In this document: piece by piece, positions 18,902 to 28,996 of the stretch
Position numbering within the stretch: position 1 is the first letter of the stretch
Layout of the letters: every line of letters starts with the position of its first letter
Source of the DNA: Owenweeksia sp.
Lineage (GTDB): Bacteria; Bacteroidota; Bacteroidia; Flavobacteriales; Schleiferiaceae
Assembly: GCA_028285465.1 (NCBI GenBank)
Contig: JANQPD010000092.1
Location: 1 to 64,000, forward strand
Direction of reading: 5' to 3'
DNA: 64,000 nt
Program-made: the position numbers and the translations under genes
Notes under the pieces: generated by a model
What the model was told of the DNA's origin: nothing
What the model saw: the letters and a program-made list of their open reading frames with translations, nothing else
The model's database searches: none

Positions 18902-20686
18902 TCAATGCCCCGTTTCCATTTCATCGGGCCTTAAGGGAACCGTTTGCGGCACAAAATCATCCTCCATTCCAGGCTTGCTGTAGTCATATGCCCAACGGTG
19001 CACTTCCGGGATCTCGCCCGGCCAGTTGCCGTGCATATGTTCTACAGGAGTAGTCCATTCCAGTGTGTTGGACTTCCAGGGGTTTTTAGAGCTTACCTTT
19101 CCGCGCAGGGCGCTATAGAAAAAGTTGAAGATAAATACCACCTGGGCGATGCCTCCTACAATAGCGAATACAGAGATCAACACATTAATATCCGCCAGGT
19201 CGTCAAACATAGGAAAGGCGGTGTTTGTATAGTAACGCCTGGGCAAGCCCGCCATGCCCAGGAAGTGCATGGGGAAGAAAACGCCATAGGCCGATACAAA
19301 CGTAACCCAGAAGTGGATGTAGCCGAGGCCTTTGTTCATCCTGCGCCCGAAGAGCTTGGGGAACCAATGGTATACCCCGGCAAACAAACCGAAAATGGCC
19401 GACAAGCCCATCACGATATGGAAGTGCGCTACCACAAAATAGGTGTCGTGTACGTTGATGTCAAGCGCGGAGTCTCCAAGAATAAGCCCGGTAAGCCCAC
19501 CGGTGATAAAAGTGGATACCAAACCAATGGAAAAGAGCATAGCCGGGGTGAGACGCAAGTTGCCTTTCCACAAGGTAGTGATGTAGTTAAATGCTTTTAC
19601 CGCTGAAGGGATCGCGATCAATAGGGTGGTGAAGGTAAATACCGACCCCAGAAAGGGGTTCATCCCCGTTACAAACATATGGTGCCCCCACACAATAAAG
19701 GAAAGGAAGGCAATCGCTAAGATAGACCCCACCATGGCACGGTATCCGAAGATCGGCTTCCGCGCATTCGTAGAAATTACTTCGGAAGTGATCCCCAAGG
19801 CAGGCAATAAGATAATGTATACTTCGGGGTGACCGAGGAACCAAAACAAGTGTTGGTACAACACGGGGCTACCGCCCTGGTTGGTTAACAATTCGCCCGC
19901 TACCATAATGTCTGACAAGTAAAAACTGGTCCCCATACTTCTGTCGAAGATCAAGAGCAGCGCTGCCGAAAACAATACCGGGAAAGAAAGCACCCCAAGG
20001 ATGGCCGTAACAAAGAAAGCCCAGATGGTGAGAGGCAAGCGGGTCATGCTCATGCCTTTGGTACGCAGGTTCAATACGGTTACAATGTAGTTCAATGCTC
20101 CCAAAAGTGAAGACACAATAAACAGGCTCATACTCACCAGCCAAAGGGTCATCCCCATTCCGGAACCAGGCATTGCCTGTGGAAGGGCACTTAAAGGAGG
20201 ATATACCGTCCAACCCGATGCAGCCGGGCCACTCTCTACAAAAAGAGAGATTACCATAACCACGGAAGAGGCAAAAAAGAACCAATAAGAGAGCATGTTG
20301 ATGAAGCCGGAAGCCATATCACGAGCGCCAATCTGTAAGGGGATCAAAAGGTTGGAGAACGTACCGCTAAGCCCTGCGGTTAATACAAAGAACACCATGA
20401 TGGTACCGTGTATGGTTACGAGGGCCAGGTAGATATTGGGGTCCATTACCCCATCGGCCCCCCATTTACCCAATAGACTCTCGAAAATAGGCCATTCCTT
20501 ATCCGGCCAGGCCAGCTGCAGGCGAAAGATCAGAGACATGGCCACTCCAATGATGCCCATGATCATACCGGTGATCAGGAATTGCTTGGCAATCATTTTG
20601 TGGTCCATGCTGAACACGTACTTCTCTATAAAAGACTGCTCGTGATGGTGGTGCTCTTCGTGTGCGTGTGCTTCGTGTGTAGACAT
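18902..20686 (-). CDS. ctaD: Cytochrome c oxidase subunit I (aa3 type)
   Basis: The 594-residue, roughly 12-helix heme-copper oxidase core has the heme/CuB signatures GHPEVYIILLPALG, VWGHHMFVTGMNP and HDTYFVVAHFHIVMG. It reduces O2 to water at the heme a3-CuB site in the inner membrane and pumps protons. The N-terminus is histidine-rich (HEAHAHEEHHHHEQ). It is the last gene of an operon beginning with actA, and a terminator follows. This fits the alternative complex III-aa3 oxidase supercomplex known in Flavobacterium. Confidence 0.96.
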   Translation of the reverse strand: MSTHEAHAHEEHHHHEQSFIEKYVFSMDHKMIAKQFLITGMIMGIIGVAMSLIFRLQLAWPDKEWPIFESLLGKWGADGVMDPNIYLALVTIHGTIMVFFVLTAGLSGTFSNLLIPLQIGARDMASGFINMLSYWFFFASSVVMVISLFVESGPAASGWTVYPPLSALPQAMPGSGMGMTLWLVSMSLFIVSSLLGALNYIVTVLNLRTKGMSMTRLPLTIWAFFVTAILGVLSFPVLFSAALLLIFDRSMGTSFYLSDIMVAGELLTNQGGSPVLYQHLFWFLGHPEVYIILLPALGITSEVISTNARKPIFGYRAMVGSILAIAFLSFIVWGHHMFVTGMNPFLGSVFTFTTLLIAIPSAVKAFNYITTLWKGNLRLTPAMLFSIGLVSTFITGGLTGLILGDSALDINVHDTYFVVAHFHIVMGLSAIFGLFAGVYHWFPKLFGRRMNKGLGYIHFWVTFVSAYGVFFPMHFLGMAGLPRRYYTNTAFPMFDDLADINVLISVFAIVGGIAQVVFIFNFFYSALRGKVSSKNPWKSNTLEWTTPVEHMHGNWPGEIPEVHRWAYDYSKPGMEDDFVPQTVPLRPDEMETGH

Positions 20687-20720
20687 AATCCTAACTTCTT
20701 TTTAGCTCTTTTTTATTCTT

Positions 20721-21749
20721 TTACAAATTGTCAGCAAACGTTTTTTGCTCGCTAAGCCATTTCTCATACTCCTCCTGCGTTTCCACTACTACTTTCATTT
20801 GCATGTTGTAGTGCGCAGAACCACATATCTTGTTACACAACAATATATAATCAAACTCCCAGGGATCTTCGCCCTTCTCCATGCGAAGTTCGTTAATCCC
20901 TTTTACTTTTTCAATTACTTCCGGATCCTGGCGCATTTCGGCGGTAGTAACCGTGGGGGTAAACCTGAATTGGGTTTTTGTACCGGGTACGCAGTTCATT
21001 TGCACCCTGAAGTGAGGCAAATAGGCCGAGTGAATTACATCCTGGCTTCTGAATTTAAGTTCCACCGGCTTGCCTACGGGTAAATGCAACTCGTTTACGA
21101 TGATGTCGTCAAAAGAATTCGCATCATTTACATCCACGCCTAAGGCATTTACCCCTTCGCTCATACGTACGTGGGCATAGCCCAGGGTATTATCTGTACC
21201 GGCATAACGGACCGTCCATCCAAACTGCTTGGCATAGATCTCTACCACCATAGGTTCTTCCTCCTGAGAAGGGTTCATAATATCACTCCAGGTAGTAAGG
21301 CCATATATGATAAGGCCGGCCAGCACCACAGCTGGAACGATGGTCCAAAGAAACTCAAGGCGGTTGTTGTGTTCCATATAGGCCGCCTTCCTGGTTTTGC
21401 TTCCGCGAAAGCGGTATCCAAAGCCAAACAATAAAGGTTGTGTGATCAAAAATACCACGATGATCAGCCCCATGGAGATCGCCCAAAGGTTATCGATCTC
21501 AACACCGTGCTCAGAAGCGGATTTCGGCAAAAACACATCGCTCCACTCCAGGATCGTCCATAAAAAACCGCCCATCAGGAAAATAAGCGCACCTAAAAGC
21601 AAAAGCCCCTGGTTCCTATTGTCCTTATCCGTTACGTCTTCGCTGTTATCATCTCCCTTTAATTGCCCGGAAAGCTCAAATACGCGCATTGCCTGTGCAA
21701 GGGCGATCAGGGCTAAAAGGGCAACTATTATGATCAGAAAAGTTTCCAT
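20721..21749 (-). CDS. coxB: Cytochrome c oxidase subunit II
   Basis: The 342-residue product has an N-terminal hydrophobic segment (FLIIIVALLALIALAQAM) and two further helices near residues 50-115. The periplasmic cupredoxin domain has CuA ligands in IHSAYLPHF and CNKICGSAHYNMQM (two Cys, His, Met). A charged insertion of about 25 residues precedes the CuA loop (EMRQDPEVIEKVKGINELRM), as often seen in Bacteroidota. No CXXCH heme motif is present, so it is not a caa3-type fusion. It accepts electrons from the cytochrome domains of the ACIII genes just upstream and passes them to subunit I. Confidence 0.95.
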   Translation of the reverse strand: METFLIIIVALLALIALAQAMRVFELSGQLKGDDNSEDVTDKDNRNQGLLLLGALIFLMGGFLWTILEWSDVFLPKSASEHGVEIDNLWAISMGLIIVVFLITQPLLFGFGYRFRGSKTRKAAYMEHNNRLEFLWTIVPAVVLAGLIIYGLTTWSDIMNPSQEEEPMVVEIYAKQFGWTVRYAGTDNTLGYAHVRMSEGVNALGVDVNDANSFDDIIVNELHLPVGKPVELKFRSQDVIHSAYLPHFRVQMNCVPGTKTQFRFTPTVTTAEMRQDPEVIEKVKGINELRMEKGEDPWEFDYILLCNKICGSAHYNMQMKVVVETQEEYEKWLSEQKTFADNL

Positions 21750-21766
21750 GCTTCTCTTATGCTATT

Positions 21767-23239
21767 TTAAATGTGAAAATATTTACTCTCCAGGAACATC
21801 GGGTGTTTCTCAGGTACCAGGGGCGCCTTGGCCAGTGTTCTGAACACCACGAACAAAAACAAGCCTGCAAAACCGAGGAAAGTACCGATCTGAACAAGCC
21901 CTATGCTCCATTGTGCCCCAACGGTTCCCGGACTTATCATAATGAATACATCCAGCCAGTGGCCAATGATCATGATAATCCCTGCGGTAATTACAAAACC
22001 CTGGTTACGCTTGGAATCGCGACTCATCATTACCAATACCGGGAATAGGAAATTCATTACCAGCATAGTAAAGAACAAGCCTTTGTACTCTCCAAAACGC
22101 GCCATATAATAAGTTACTTCTTCCGGTATATTGGAATACCAGATCAGCATAAACTGGGAAAACCACAAATACGTCCAGAAAACGGAGAAGGCAAACATAA
22201 ACTTGGCCAGATCCTGCAGGTGGCTGTGGTTCACTACCTCGAGATAGCCTTGCCCTTTGAGGTAAATAACCAGTAAAGTAAGTACCGTAAGAGCGGTTAC
22301 AAACATCCCTGCAAATACGTACCAGCCAAACAGGGTGCTGAACCAGTGTGTATCGATGCTCATGATCCAATCCCAGGCACTGGTAGAGGAGGTAACGGCA
22401 AAAAACACAAGGAACCCGGCCGACCAACTGCGCATCTTTCTCCAAATTGCAGCAGGGTCACCACTCGTTTCCATTTTAAGCGACATCCTGCGCAATAATA
22501 TGGCACCACCTACCCAGCCAAGCAGATACACCAGGGAACGTATCAGGAAGAAAGGAGCATTCAGGTAGCCTTCTTTCCCCGCAATGATCTTATCGTAATT
22601 GGGGCTGTTCGAATCCATAATGCCTTCGGCCATCCAATGCCAAAGGTGATTGCCGCCTACGTGGTAAATGCCGGTAACGATCAATACAAGCATGATGAGA
22701 ATGGGAATGGCCAGAAAAGACGCCATCGCTTCCATTACCCTTATCACCACCGTAGCCCATGCTGCCTGTGCAGCATACTGTATGGCCAGGAAAAACAAGG
22801 CGCCTAATGAAATCGCCAAAAAGAAAAACGTATTTATCAATAAGTTGCTCCAGGGCTTATTCTCTAACTGATGATGCAAGTGGGCTTCATCGTGGTGAGA
22901 GTTCACCTTGCGGGTATAAAACTGGTTATGTTCCGGATTTGCCCGTGCAGCTGTTTTATGAAAGCCAAAATCTGAGGTCTCTACTTTATCTTCATTGTGA
23001 CGGGCACTGTGGGCATTGCCCTTGTGTTCCGTGTGGTGTGCTCCGTCATCGTGCGATGCCCCTTCTGCATGGTGGCCTTCCTCTTTATGCATAGCGTCAT
23101 GATCATGATGAGCGGTTTCCTCATGATGCCCTTCTTCGTGGTGACCTCCTCCCGTTAAAAAGCTTGCGCCAATGCTTACCGCACCGATGAGCATCAGCGC
23201 TATGGTTATGGTCTTTAGTTTTCCGGTAAATTCAAACAT
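21767..23239 (-). CDS. actF: Alternative complex III membrane subunit ActF
   Basis: This 490-residue polytopic membrane protein resembles the ActF/ActC-type quinol:cytochrome c oxidoreductase subunit (WSNLLINTFFFLAISLGALF, VFFAVTSSTSAWDWIMSID, HWFSTLFGWYVFAGMF). Between the first helix and the rest lies a strongly histidine-rich segment, about residues 32-85, with roughly 16 His among Glu, Asp and Ala (GGGHHEEGHHEETAHHDHD). That segment could bind metal, which is inference. The gene lies 17 bases from coxB and 24 from actE in the same operon. Confidence 0.92.
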   Translation of the reverse strand: MFEFTGKLKTITIALMLIGAVSIGASFLTGGGHHEEGHHEETAHHDHDAMHKEEGHHAEGASHDDGAHHTEHKGNAHSARHNEDKVETSDFGFHKTAARANPEHNQFYTRKVNSHHDEAHLHHQLENKPWSNLLINTFFFLAISLGALFFLAIQYAAQAAWATVVIRVMEAMASFLAIPILIMLVLIVTGIYHVGGNHLWHWMAEGIMDSNSPNYDKIIAGKEGYLNAPFFLIRSLVYLLGWVGGAILLRRMSLKMETSGDPAAIWRKMRSWSAGFLVFFAVTSSTSAWDWIMSIDTHWFSTLFGWYVFAGMFVTALTVLTLLVIYLKGQGYLEVVNHSHLQDLAKFMFAFSVFWTYLWFSQFMLIWYSNIPEEVTYYMARFGEYKGLFFTMLVMNFLFPVLVMMSRDSKRNQGFVITAGIIMIIGHWLDVFIMISPGTVGAQWSIGLVQIGTFLGFAGLFLFVVFRTLAKAPLVPEKHPMFLESKYFHI

Positions 23240-23263
23240 GTTGTACTCTCTGTATTATAGAAT

Positions 23264-23914
23264 TTATCCCTCGTTAGTTTCAGTAGTTTCCTCGCTGCCG
23301 GCGGCATCAGCCGTAGCCCCGGCATCTTCTTCGGCAGGCTCTTCGGTTACGCCCAGGAGTTCACTGCGCAGTTTCATTACATATTGCGCCACTTTCCAGC
23401 GTTCTTCAGGAGTAACCTGGGCAGCATGCGAACCCATTACGCCTTTGCCATAGGTTACCACATGGAAGATACTTCCCAGGTTGATCTCGCGCGTATCGTA
23501 AGCGGGCACCCCTACATATTTTTCAAGTTGTACCAAAATGCCATTGCCGTCTCCTTTCTCCCCATGGCAGTGGGCACAATAAATACCGTACAGCTTCCCA
23601 CCTTCTGACAAAGTCAAGGAATCGCTGGGAAAATCAGCAGGCATTTTTGTTTCCGTTTTAGAACGTTCATATCCTTCGGGAGTGTTAGGCAGCTTGTCAT
23701 ACGCTAAAAAACCACGCGGAATAGTACCTTCTACGGGCAGGCGGGCACTCAGGCTATCCTCAAACTGATCGTAGGCCTGAAAGGTATTGAGAGCCGGACC
23801 CCGGTACATATCGGGCATGTATTCCCAGCCCGGGTGTTCTTTGTCATTACACGCGGTAAAGCCCAGCATTACTGCCGCTACTCCACTGTATGTAAATAAT
23901 TTAAGCTTTGACAT
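23264..23914 (-). CDS. actE: Alternative complex III cytochrome c subunit ActE
   Basis: The 216-residue lipoprotein has lipobox FTAC after a short hydrophobic leader. It has a single heme c motif, CAHCHG, in YGIYCAHCHGEKGDGNG, and a likely axial Met (GKGVMGSHAAQV). The C-terminal tail is acidic and Ala/Glu-rich (TEEPAEEDAGATADA). ActE is the monoheme subunit of alternative complex III, thought to relay electrons toward the oxidase. It sits between actD and actF. Confidence 0.93.
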   Translation of the reverse strand: MSKLKLFTYSGVAAVMLGFTACNDKEHPGWEYMPDMYRGPALNTFQAYDQFEDSLSARLPVEGTIPRGFLAYDKLPNTPEGYERSKTETKMPADFPSDSLTLSEGGKLYGIYCAHCHGEKGDGNGILVQLEKYVGVPAYDTREINLGSIFHVVTYGKGVMGSHAAQVTPEERWKVAQYVMKLRSELLGVTEEPAEEDAGATADAAGSEETTETNEG

Positions 23915-23925
23915 CTATTTGATCG

Positions 23926-24459
23926 CTAATTACTTTTCTCACTAATTTCTATTGCCCCGCTCTCCTTTAAGAGGTTCATCAATACCTCGCGCTCCCCTTT
24001 CAACTCTACTTCCATAAGGAATTTATCATCCGTGGTACGCGGATCGGGATTTTGGGTTTTTCTACCCGGATAAATATCGTTGCGGATAAAAAAGGTCCAA
24101 ACCATTAAATGCGCAGCAAAGAATACGGTAAGCTCAAACATAATGGGTACAAAGGCCGGCATGTTCTCTCCCCAGGTAAAGCTGGGTTTGCCCCCGATGT
24201 TCATAGGCCAGTCGATGATCATCATGCCGTATGTCATGGCAATGGAAGTGGCCAGGCCCAATATGCCATATAAAAATGCCGCTATGGCAATCCTGGTTCT
24301 TTTGAGGCCCATGGCATGGTCTAGTCCGTGCACAGGGAAGGGGGTATATACTTCCTCGATTGCGTACCCCTGTTCTTTAACCTGTTTTACACCCTTAAGC
24401 AAAACATCATCGTCATCGTAAAGGGCGTTGATGATAATTTTATTAGTGGCCGTGCTCAT
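23926..24459 (-). CDS. actD: Alternative complex III subunit ActD (DUF3341)
   Basis: The 177-residue product has a short cytoplasmic alpha/beta domain (IINALYDDDDVLLKGVKQV, IEEVYTPFPVHGLDHAMGL). Two membrane helices follow near residues 58-78 and 105-125, and then a charged tail. This matches the DUF3341 subunit of ACIII, a structural part of the inner-membrane complex with no cofactor motif. Its start overlaps the end of actC by 17 bases, indicating translational coupling. Confidence 0.93.
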   Translation of the reverse strand: MSTATNKIIINALYDDDDVLLKGVKQVKEQGYAIEEVYTPFPVHGLDHAMGLKRTRIAIAAFLYGILGLATSIAMTYGMMIIDWPMNIGGKPSFTWGENMPAFVPIMFELTVFFAAHLMVWTFFIRNDIYPGRKTQNPDPRTTDDKFLMEVELKGEREVLMNLLKESGAIEISEKSN

Positions 24460-25834
24460 TCGATTCTTGTAATTTTTTATAGTTCTCGCCAGATGACTTC
24501 AAAATAGTCTTTAGTTCTGCCTGTGCAATTACCGGGAAAGTACGCGCATACAACAGGAACAGTACAAAGAAGAATCCGATGGTACCAATGAAGATGCCTA
24601 TATCCACGAAAGTGGGAGAGAACATACTCCAGGAAGAAGGTAAATAGTCGCGGTGCAGTGAAGTTACAATGATCACAAAACGCTCAAACCACATACCTAT
24701 ATTCACCACTATCGAAATAATAAAGGTGAAGACGAGGCTGGTGCGCAATTTCTTGAACCACATAAACTGCGGGCTGAATACGTTACAGGTCATCATACTC
24801 CAATACGCCCACCAATAAGGACCCGTGGCCCGGTTTAAGAAGGCGTATTGCTCATATTCTACCCCGGAATACCAGGCGATGAACAACTCTGTGATATAGG
24901 CAATCCCTACAATAGAGCCCGTCAGCATAATGATGATGTTCATCATTTCAATGTGTTGTATGGTAATGTAATCTTCCATTTTAAACATCTTCCGCACGAT
25001 GATCAAAAGGGTTTGCACCATGGCAAAGCCCGAGAAAATCGCCCCGGCCACAAAGTAGGGCGGGAAAATAGTGGTGTGCCAACCCGGGATTACCGAAGTA
25101 GCAAAGTCCATCGATACAATGGTGTGTACAGAAAGTACCAGGGGAGTAGCCAAACCGGCGAGTACCAGGGATACTTCTTCGAAACGCTGCCACTGTTTGG
25201 CCTTACCTCCCCAACCGAAGCTAAGGATGCGGTAAATATGCTTGGTTACCGGGCGAATGGCGCGATCGCGGATCATGGCAAAATCCGGGATAAGCCCAAC
25301 GTACCAGAACACTACCGATACGGTAAAGTAAGTGGAGATCGCGAACACGTCCCACAAAAGCGGAGAGTTGAAGTTTACCCAAAGCGAACCAAACTGGTTG
25401 GGAATGGGGAATACAAAATAGGCCAGCCAGATACGCCCCATGTGGATCCCCGGGAATAATGCCGCCTGGATCACCGAAAAAATGGTCATCGCCTCTGCGG
25501 AACGGTTAATCGACATACGCCATTTTTGACGGAACAGGAGCAATACGGCTGAGATCAAAGTTCCTGCGTGACCAATGCCTACCCACCAAACAAAGTTGGT
25601 GATGTCCCAGGCCCAGTCTACCGTGTTGTTCAAACCCCATACCCCGATACCGGTACCTATGGTATACAAAATACAACCCACACCCCACAAAAAGGCAATG
25701 AGGGATAAGGTAAAGACTACCCACCATGACTTCGGGGCAAAAGTCTCTACCGGCTTGGCCACATCTACCGTAATGTCGTGGTAGCTTTTATCGCCAATAA
25801 TCAGGGGTTCTCTAACGGGAGCTTCGTAATGCAT
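24443..25834 (-). CDS. actC: Alternative complex III quinol-binding subunit ActC (NrfD family)
   Basis: The 463-residue NrfD/PsrC-family integral membrane protein has about ten helices (WWVVFTLSLIAFLWGVGCIL, WWVGIGHAGTLISAVLLLF, SIVGIAYITELFIAWYSG). ActC is the subunit proposed to bind menaquinol and conduct protons in ACIII. It follows actB by 23 bases and overlaps actD. Confidence 0.95.
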   Translation of the reverse strand: MHYEAPVREPLIIGDKSYHDITVDVAKPVETFAPKSWWVVFTLSLIAFLWGVGCILYTIGTGIGVWGLNNTVDWAWDITNFVWWVGIGHAGTLISAVLLLFRQKWRMSINRSAEAMTIFSVIQAALFPGIHMGRIWLAYFVFPIPNQFGSLWVNFNSPLLWDVFAISTYFTVSVVFWYVGLIPDFAMIRDRAIRPVTKHIYRILSFGWGGKAKQWQRFEEVSLVLAGLATPLVLSVHTIVSMDFATSVIPGWHTTIFPPYFVAGAIFSGFAMVQTLLIIVRKMFKMEDYITIQHIEMMNIIIMLTGSIVGIAYITELFIAWYSGVEYEQYAFLNRATGPYWWAYWSMMTCNVFSPQFMWFKKLRTSLVFTFIISIVVNIGMWFERFVIIVTSLHRDYLPSSWSMFSPTFVDIGIFIGTIGFFFVLFLLYARTFPVIAQAELKTILKSSGENYKKLQESNEHGH

Positions 25835-25857
25835 GCGTTTACTTCTTCTTTATGTTG

Positions 25858-28800
25858 TTAAGCTCTGTTTCTCACTTTGGTTTGATAGAATACGGAAGGT
25901 TGAGTACCTACTTCTTCCAATAAGTGGTACATGCGCTTGTCTTGCTTGAGCGCAAATACCTGGCTGTCTGTATTGTTTACATCGCCAAATACGATGGCGC
26001 CTGTATCACAGGCCTGTTGGCAAGCTGTTTTAATGGCGCCGTCTTTCAATGGCTCTCCCTTGCGCTTGGCGGCCAGTTTGCCGGCCTGGGTACGCTGAAT
26101 ACACATAGAGCACTTCTCCATAACCCCGCGGGCACGCACGGTTACATCCGGGTTAAGCACCATACGGCCCAGATCGTCATTCATCGAATAATTCAGTCCA
26201 AAACGGCCCGGGTTTTCACTGTATTGGAACCAGTTGAACCTACGTACTTTATACGGGCAGTTGTTTGCGCAATAACGGGTACCGATGCAGCGGTTGTATG
26301 TCATATGGTTCAACCCTTCGGATGAATGGGTAGTAGCTGCTACCGGGCATACTGTTTCACAGGGAGCGTGATTGCAATGCTGGCACATCACCGGCTGGAA
26401 TACGACCTCCGGATTAGCTGAAGGGTCTTCCATCTGATCGAACTTGTCAATCACCCCAACGCCTTCTTCCTCCGCTTTCTCTTCAGTCATATCCGAACTG
26501 TAGTAGCGGTCAATGCGCAACCAGTGCATATTCCGGTTGATCCGCATTTCTTCTTTCCCCACTACCGGCACATTGTTCTCAGAATGACAGGCAATTACAC
26601 AAGCGCCACAACCATTACACAAATTCAGGTCTATGGACATGTTCCACATATGGCCCGTCTGGTGGTCGAAGTCATCCCAAAGGTTGGTTTCCTCGGCAGA
26701 CAGGGGGCCTTTATGTGTTTCAAAAAACATTTTTTCGTTCCACTTGGCGGGATCCCCGTTGAGGTAAGTATCCAGACTGGTTTCGTTTACGATCTTGCGG
26801 CCCATCATGGTATGTGCCAACTGGGAGCAGGCAAACTCATGATAACCTTCTTCTACTTTACTGATCGTAGCCCCGGTAATTTCGTGGGTGCCATCCATTA
26901 CGGCATAAGCATTCACCCCTACTCCATTGGCTACTTTACCCGCACCTTTGCGGCCATAGCCTACTGCTAAGCCCAAGGTTCCCTTTGCCTGACCGGGTTG
27001 TATTAAAACCGGGACATTTTCGAGCATACGGCCGTTGGCTTTCAGGTTTACCCGATCGCCATCAAGCGCACCGTTTGACTCTGTCCAGTTTTTTAAACCG
27101 AGCTCCAGGGCATCTGCTGCACTAATGGTGAGGTAGTTGTCCCAGGTAACCCGGGTAATGGGGTCCGGCAATTCCTGCAACCAGGGGTTGTTGGCTAAAT
27201 TTCCAACACCCATACCTGCTTTGCGGTAAAAGCTCAGGTCAAAATCTTTTGGTTTGATGCTTACCAAACGCCCGGCTGCCGCTGAAGCACTATATGCGGT
27301 ATTGTTGGTTTCTTCTGCCTCTTCCGTTCCGAAAATCCGTTCAATAAAACCTGGTTCCTCGGGCGTTTCGGCTACCACCATTGTACCTAAAGTGGAGGTA
27401 TACACACCATCGTGTAAGGCTTTGTCCCAACGGGTACCCCCTAAAATACCTGTATTCCAGTTGGCCGTGAGGTAGTCGTAATAATTTTGAGTGCCCCCCA
27501 TCCATTTCAACAAGCAACCTTCCATTTGACGCGTGTCAAAAAGCGGGCGGATAACAGGTTGCTGCAGGCTGTATATGCCGTCTGCGGGCTTGGCATCTCC
27601 CCAGCTCTCCAAATAGTTGTGCTTGGCACAAACGTATTTGCACAACTGAGCCGTTTCGTCATTTTTCTCAGAGAAGTATACCGTGGTACCTACTTTCTCC
27701 ATGCCTTTTGCAAACTTGGTGTTGCCTGCCAATACATACGCGGGGTTCAGGTTATCGATCAGCAAAGCTCCTACCTTACCGCTATTCATGTCTGCAATAA
27801 GAGCGGTCATCGCCTTATCGTCTCCCTGGCGGAAATAAGTACGGGTAGTGTAATCGATAGTAGTTCCGCCATTCCCTAGCAAATCGTTAATGGAAATGGT
27901 TACCGCCTCTATATCTGCACTGTTGGAACCACTTACCACCAAGGCCTTACTCCCGGCCTTTACCAATTCTTTTGCGGCTGCTTTTACCTGTGCGTTGCTG
28001 GCTCCTCCGGCCAGTTTTGCGGCCCCTTTCAAAGCAGCAATTTCGTTGTGTAGGCCTACCAACGTAGCGCCCATTTCGCTTGCCCGGATCTTGTGGCGCT
28101 TGTCTGCGCTGGCCCCGGTTAAAGACATATTCGCCTCAAACTGGATATGGCGCGACATTTTCTTACCCGGCTTTCTGCGACTGGCATAATCTGCGGAAAC
28201 GCCCTGGCCAATCCAATCGCCCAGGAAATCAGCCCCTACTCCAACGATCACATCGGCATGCTGGAATTTGTACATGGGGAGGGCACGCTTGCCCTTTGCC
28301 GCAGCAATGGCATCCAACTTCCCGGAATAGGAGAATGGATCAAAGCTCACATGTTTGAAGTTGGCGTATTGTGCGCCAAAAGCTTTGATCAGTTTTTTAG
28401 TCGTGGGGCTGAGTACCGTAGACGTCAGGAACACCACTTGCTTGCCATTGGCAGCGGCCAGCTCTTTACCCAAAGCAGCATCCAGATCGCTCCAGGCAGC
28501 TTTTTCGCCATTGATCATAGGCTGCTGCAAGCGCGTAGCGTCATACAAGTTTAGCACACTGGCATGCACGCGGGCATTTGCGCCTCCGTTTATGCCTGCT
28601 TCCGTATTGTTTTCTACTTTGATCGGCCGCCCCTCTCTTGTTTTGACGATGATCGAGGCATAATCATGCCCGTCATAAAAAGAAGTGGCGTAAAAATCAG
28701 GGATGCCGGGAATTACTTCTTCGGGAGTTACCACATAGGGGATAGACTCTACAATAGGGGCTTCGCAAGCAGCCAGGGTAGCGGCAGCGGTAGAAAAGCC

Positions 28801-28971
28801 CATGTACTTTAAGAAATCCCTACGTGTAGTAGAAGATTCGGAAAGCTTTTCTTTATCTCCTAAAAAGTCTTCGGTGGAAACTTCGCCAAATTCATTGGCC
28901 CTGAGTTTTTCCATCGTTTCGGAGTTTGTAAGCTCCTCTATTCCTTTCCAGTATTTCTTCGTTTCAGCCAT
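25858..28971 (-). CDS. actB: Alternative complex III iron-sulfur subunit ActB
   Basis: This 1037-residue fusion has an N-terminal molybdopterin-oxidoreductase-like domain and a C-terminal ferredoxin domain. A twin-arginine-like signal occurs unusually far in, near residues 48-75 (STTRRDFLKYMGFSTAAATL). This is typical of the TAT-variant-translocated family. The ferredoxin region (about residues 775-985) carries CNGCGACVIACHSENNVP, CQHCNHAPCETVCP, CIGTRYCANNCPYK and CSMCIQRTQAG with CQQACDTGA, enough for four clusters. In ACIII it lies on the periplasmic side and connects quinol oxidation to ActA/ActE. It follows actA by 25 bases. Confidence 0.95.
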   Translation of the reverse strand: MAETKKYWKGIEELTNSETMEKLRANEFGEVSTEDFLGDKEKLSESSTTRRDFLKYMGFSTAAATLAACEAPIVESIPYVVTPEEVIPGIPDFYATSFYDGHDYASIIVKTREGRPIKVENNTEAGINGGANARVHASVLNLYDATRLQQPMINGEKAAWSDLDAALGKELAAANGKQVVFLTSTVLSPTTKKLIKAFGAQYANFKHVSFDPFSYSGKLDAIAAAKGKRALPMYKFQHADVIVGVGADFLGDWIGQGVSADYASRRKPGKKMSRHIQFEANMSLTGASADKRHKIRASEMGATLVGLHNEIAALKGAAKLAGGASNAQVKAAAKELVKAGSKALVVSGSNSADIEAVTISINDLLGNGGTTIDYTTRTYFRQGDDKAMTALIADMNSGKVGALLIDNLNPAYVLAGNTKFAKGMEKVGTTVYFSEKNDETAQLCKYVCAKHNYLESWGDAKPADGIYSLQQPVIRPLFDTRQMEGCLLKWMGGTQNYYDYLTANWNTGILGGTRWDKALHDGVYTSTLGTMVVAETPEEPGFIERIFGTEEAEETNNTAYSASAAAGRLVSIKPKDFDLSFYRKAGMGVGNLANNPWLQELPDPITRVTWDNYLTISAADALELGLKNWTESNGALDGDRVNLKANGRMLENVPVLIQPGQAKGTLGLAVGYGRKGAGKVANGVGVNAYAVMDGTHEITGATISKVEEGYHEFACSQLAHTMMGRKIVNETSLDTYLNGDPAKWNEKMFFETHKGPLSAEETNLWDDFDHQTGHMWNMSIDLNLCNGCGACVIACHSENNVPVVGKEEMRINRNMHWLRIDRYYSSDMTEEKAEEEGVGVIDKFDQMEDPSANPEVVFQPVMCQHCNHAPCETVCPVAATTHSSEGLNHMTYNRCIGTRYCANNCPYKVRRFNWFQYSENPGRFGLNYSMNDDLGRMVLNPDVTVRARGVMEKCSMCIQRTQAGKLAAKRKGEPLKDGAIKTACQQACDTGAIVFGDVNNTDSQVFALKQDKRMYHLLEEVGTQPSVFYQTKVRNRA

Positions 28972-28996
28972 TATCTAGGAAGAATAATTTCTTAAA

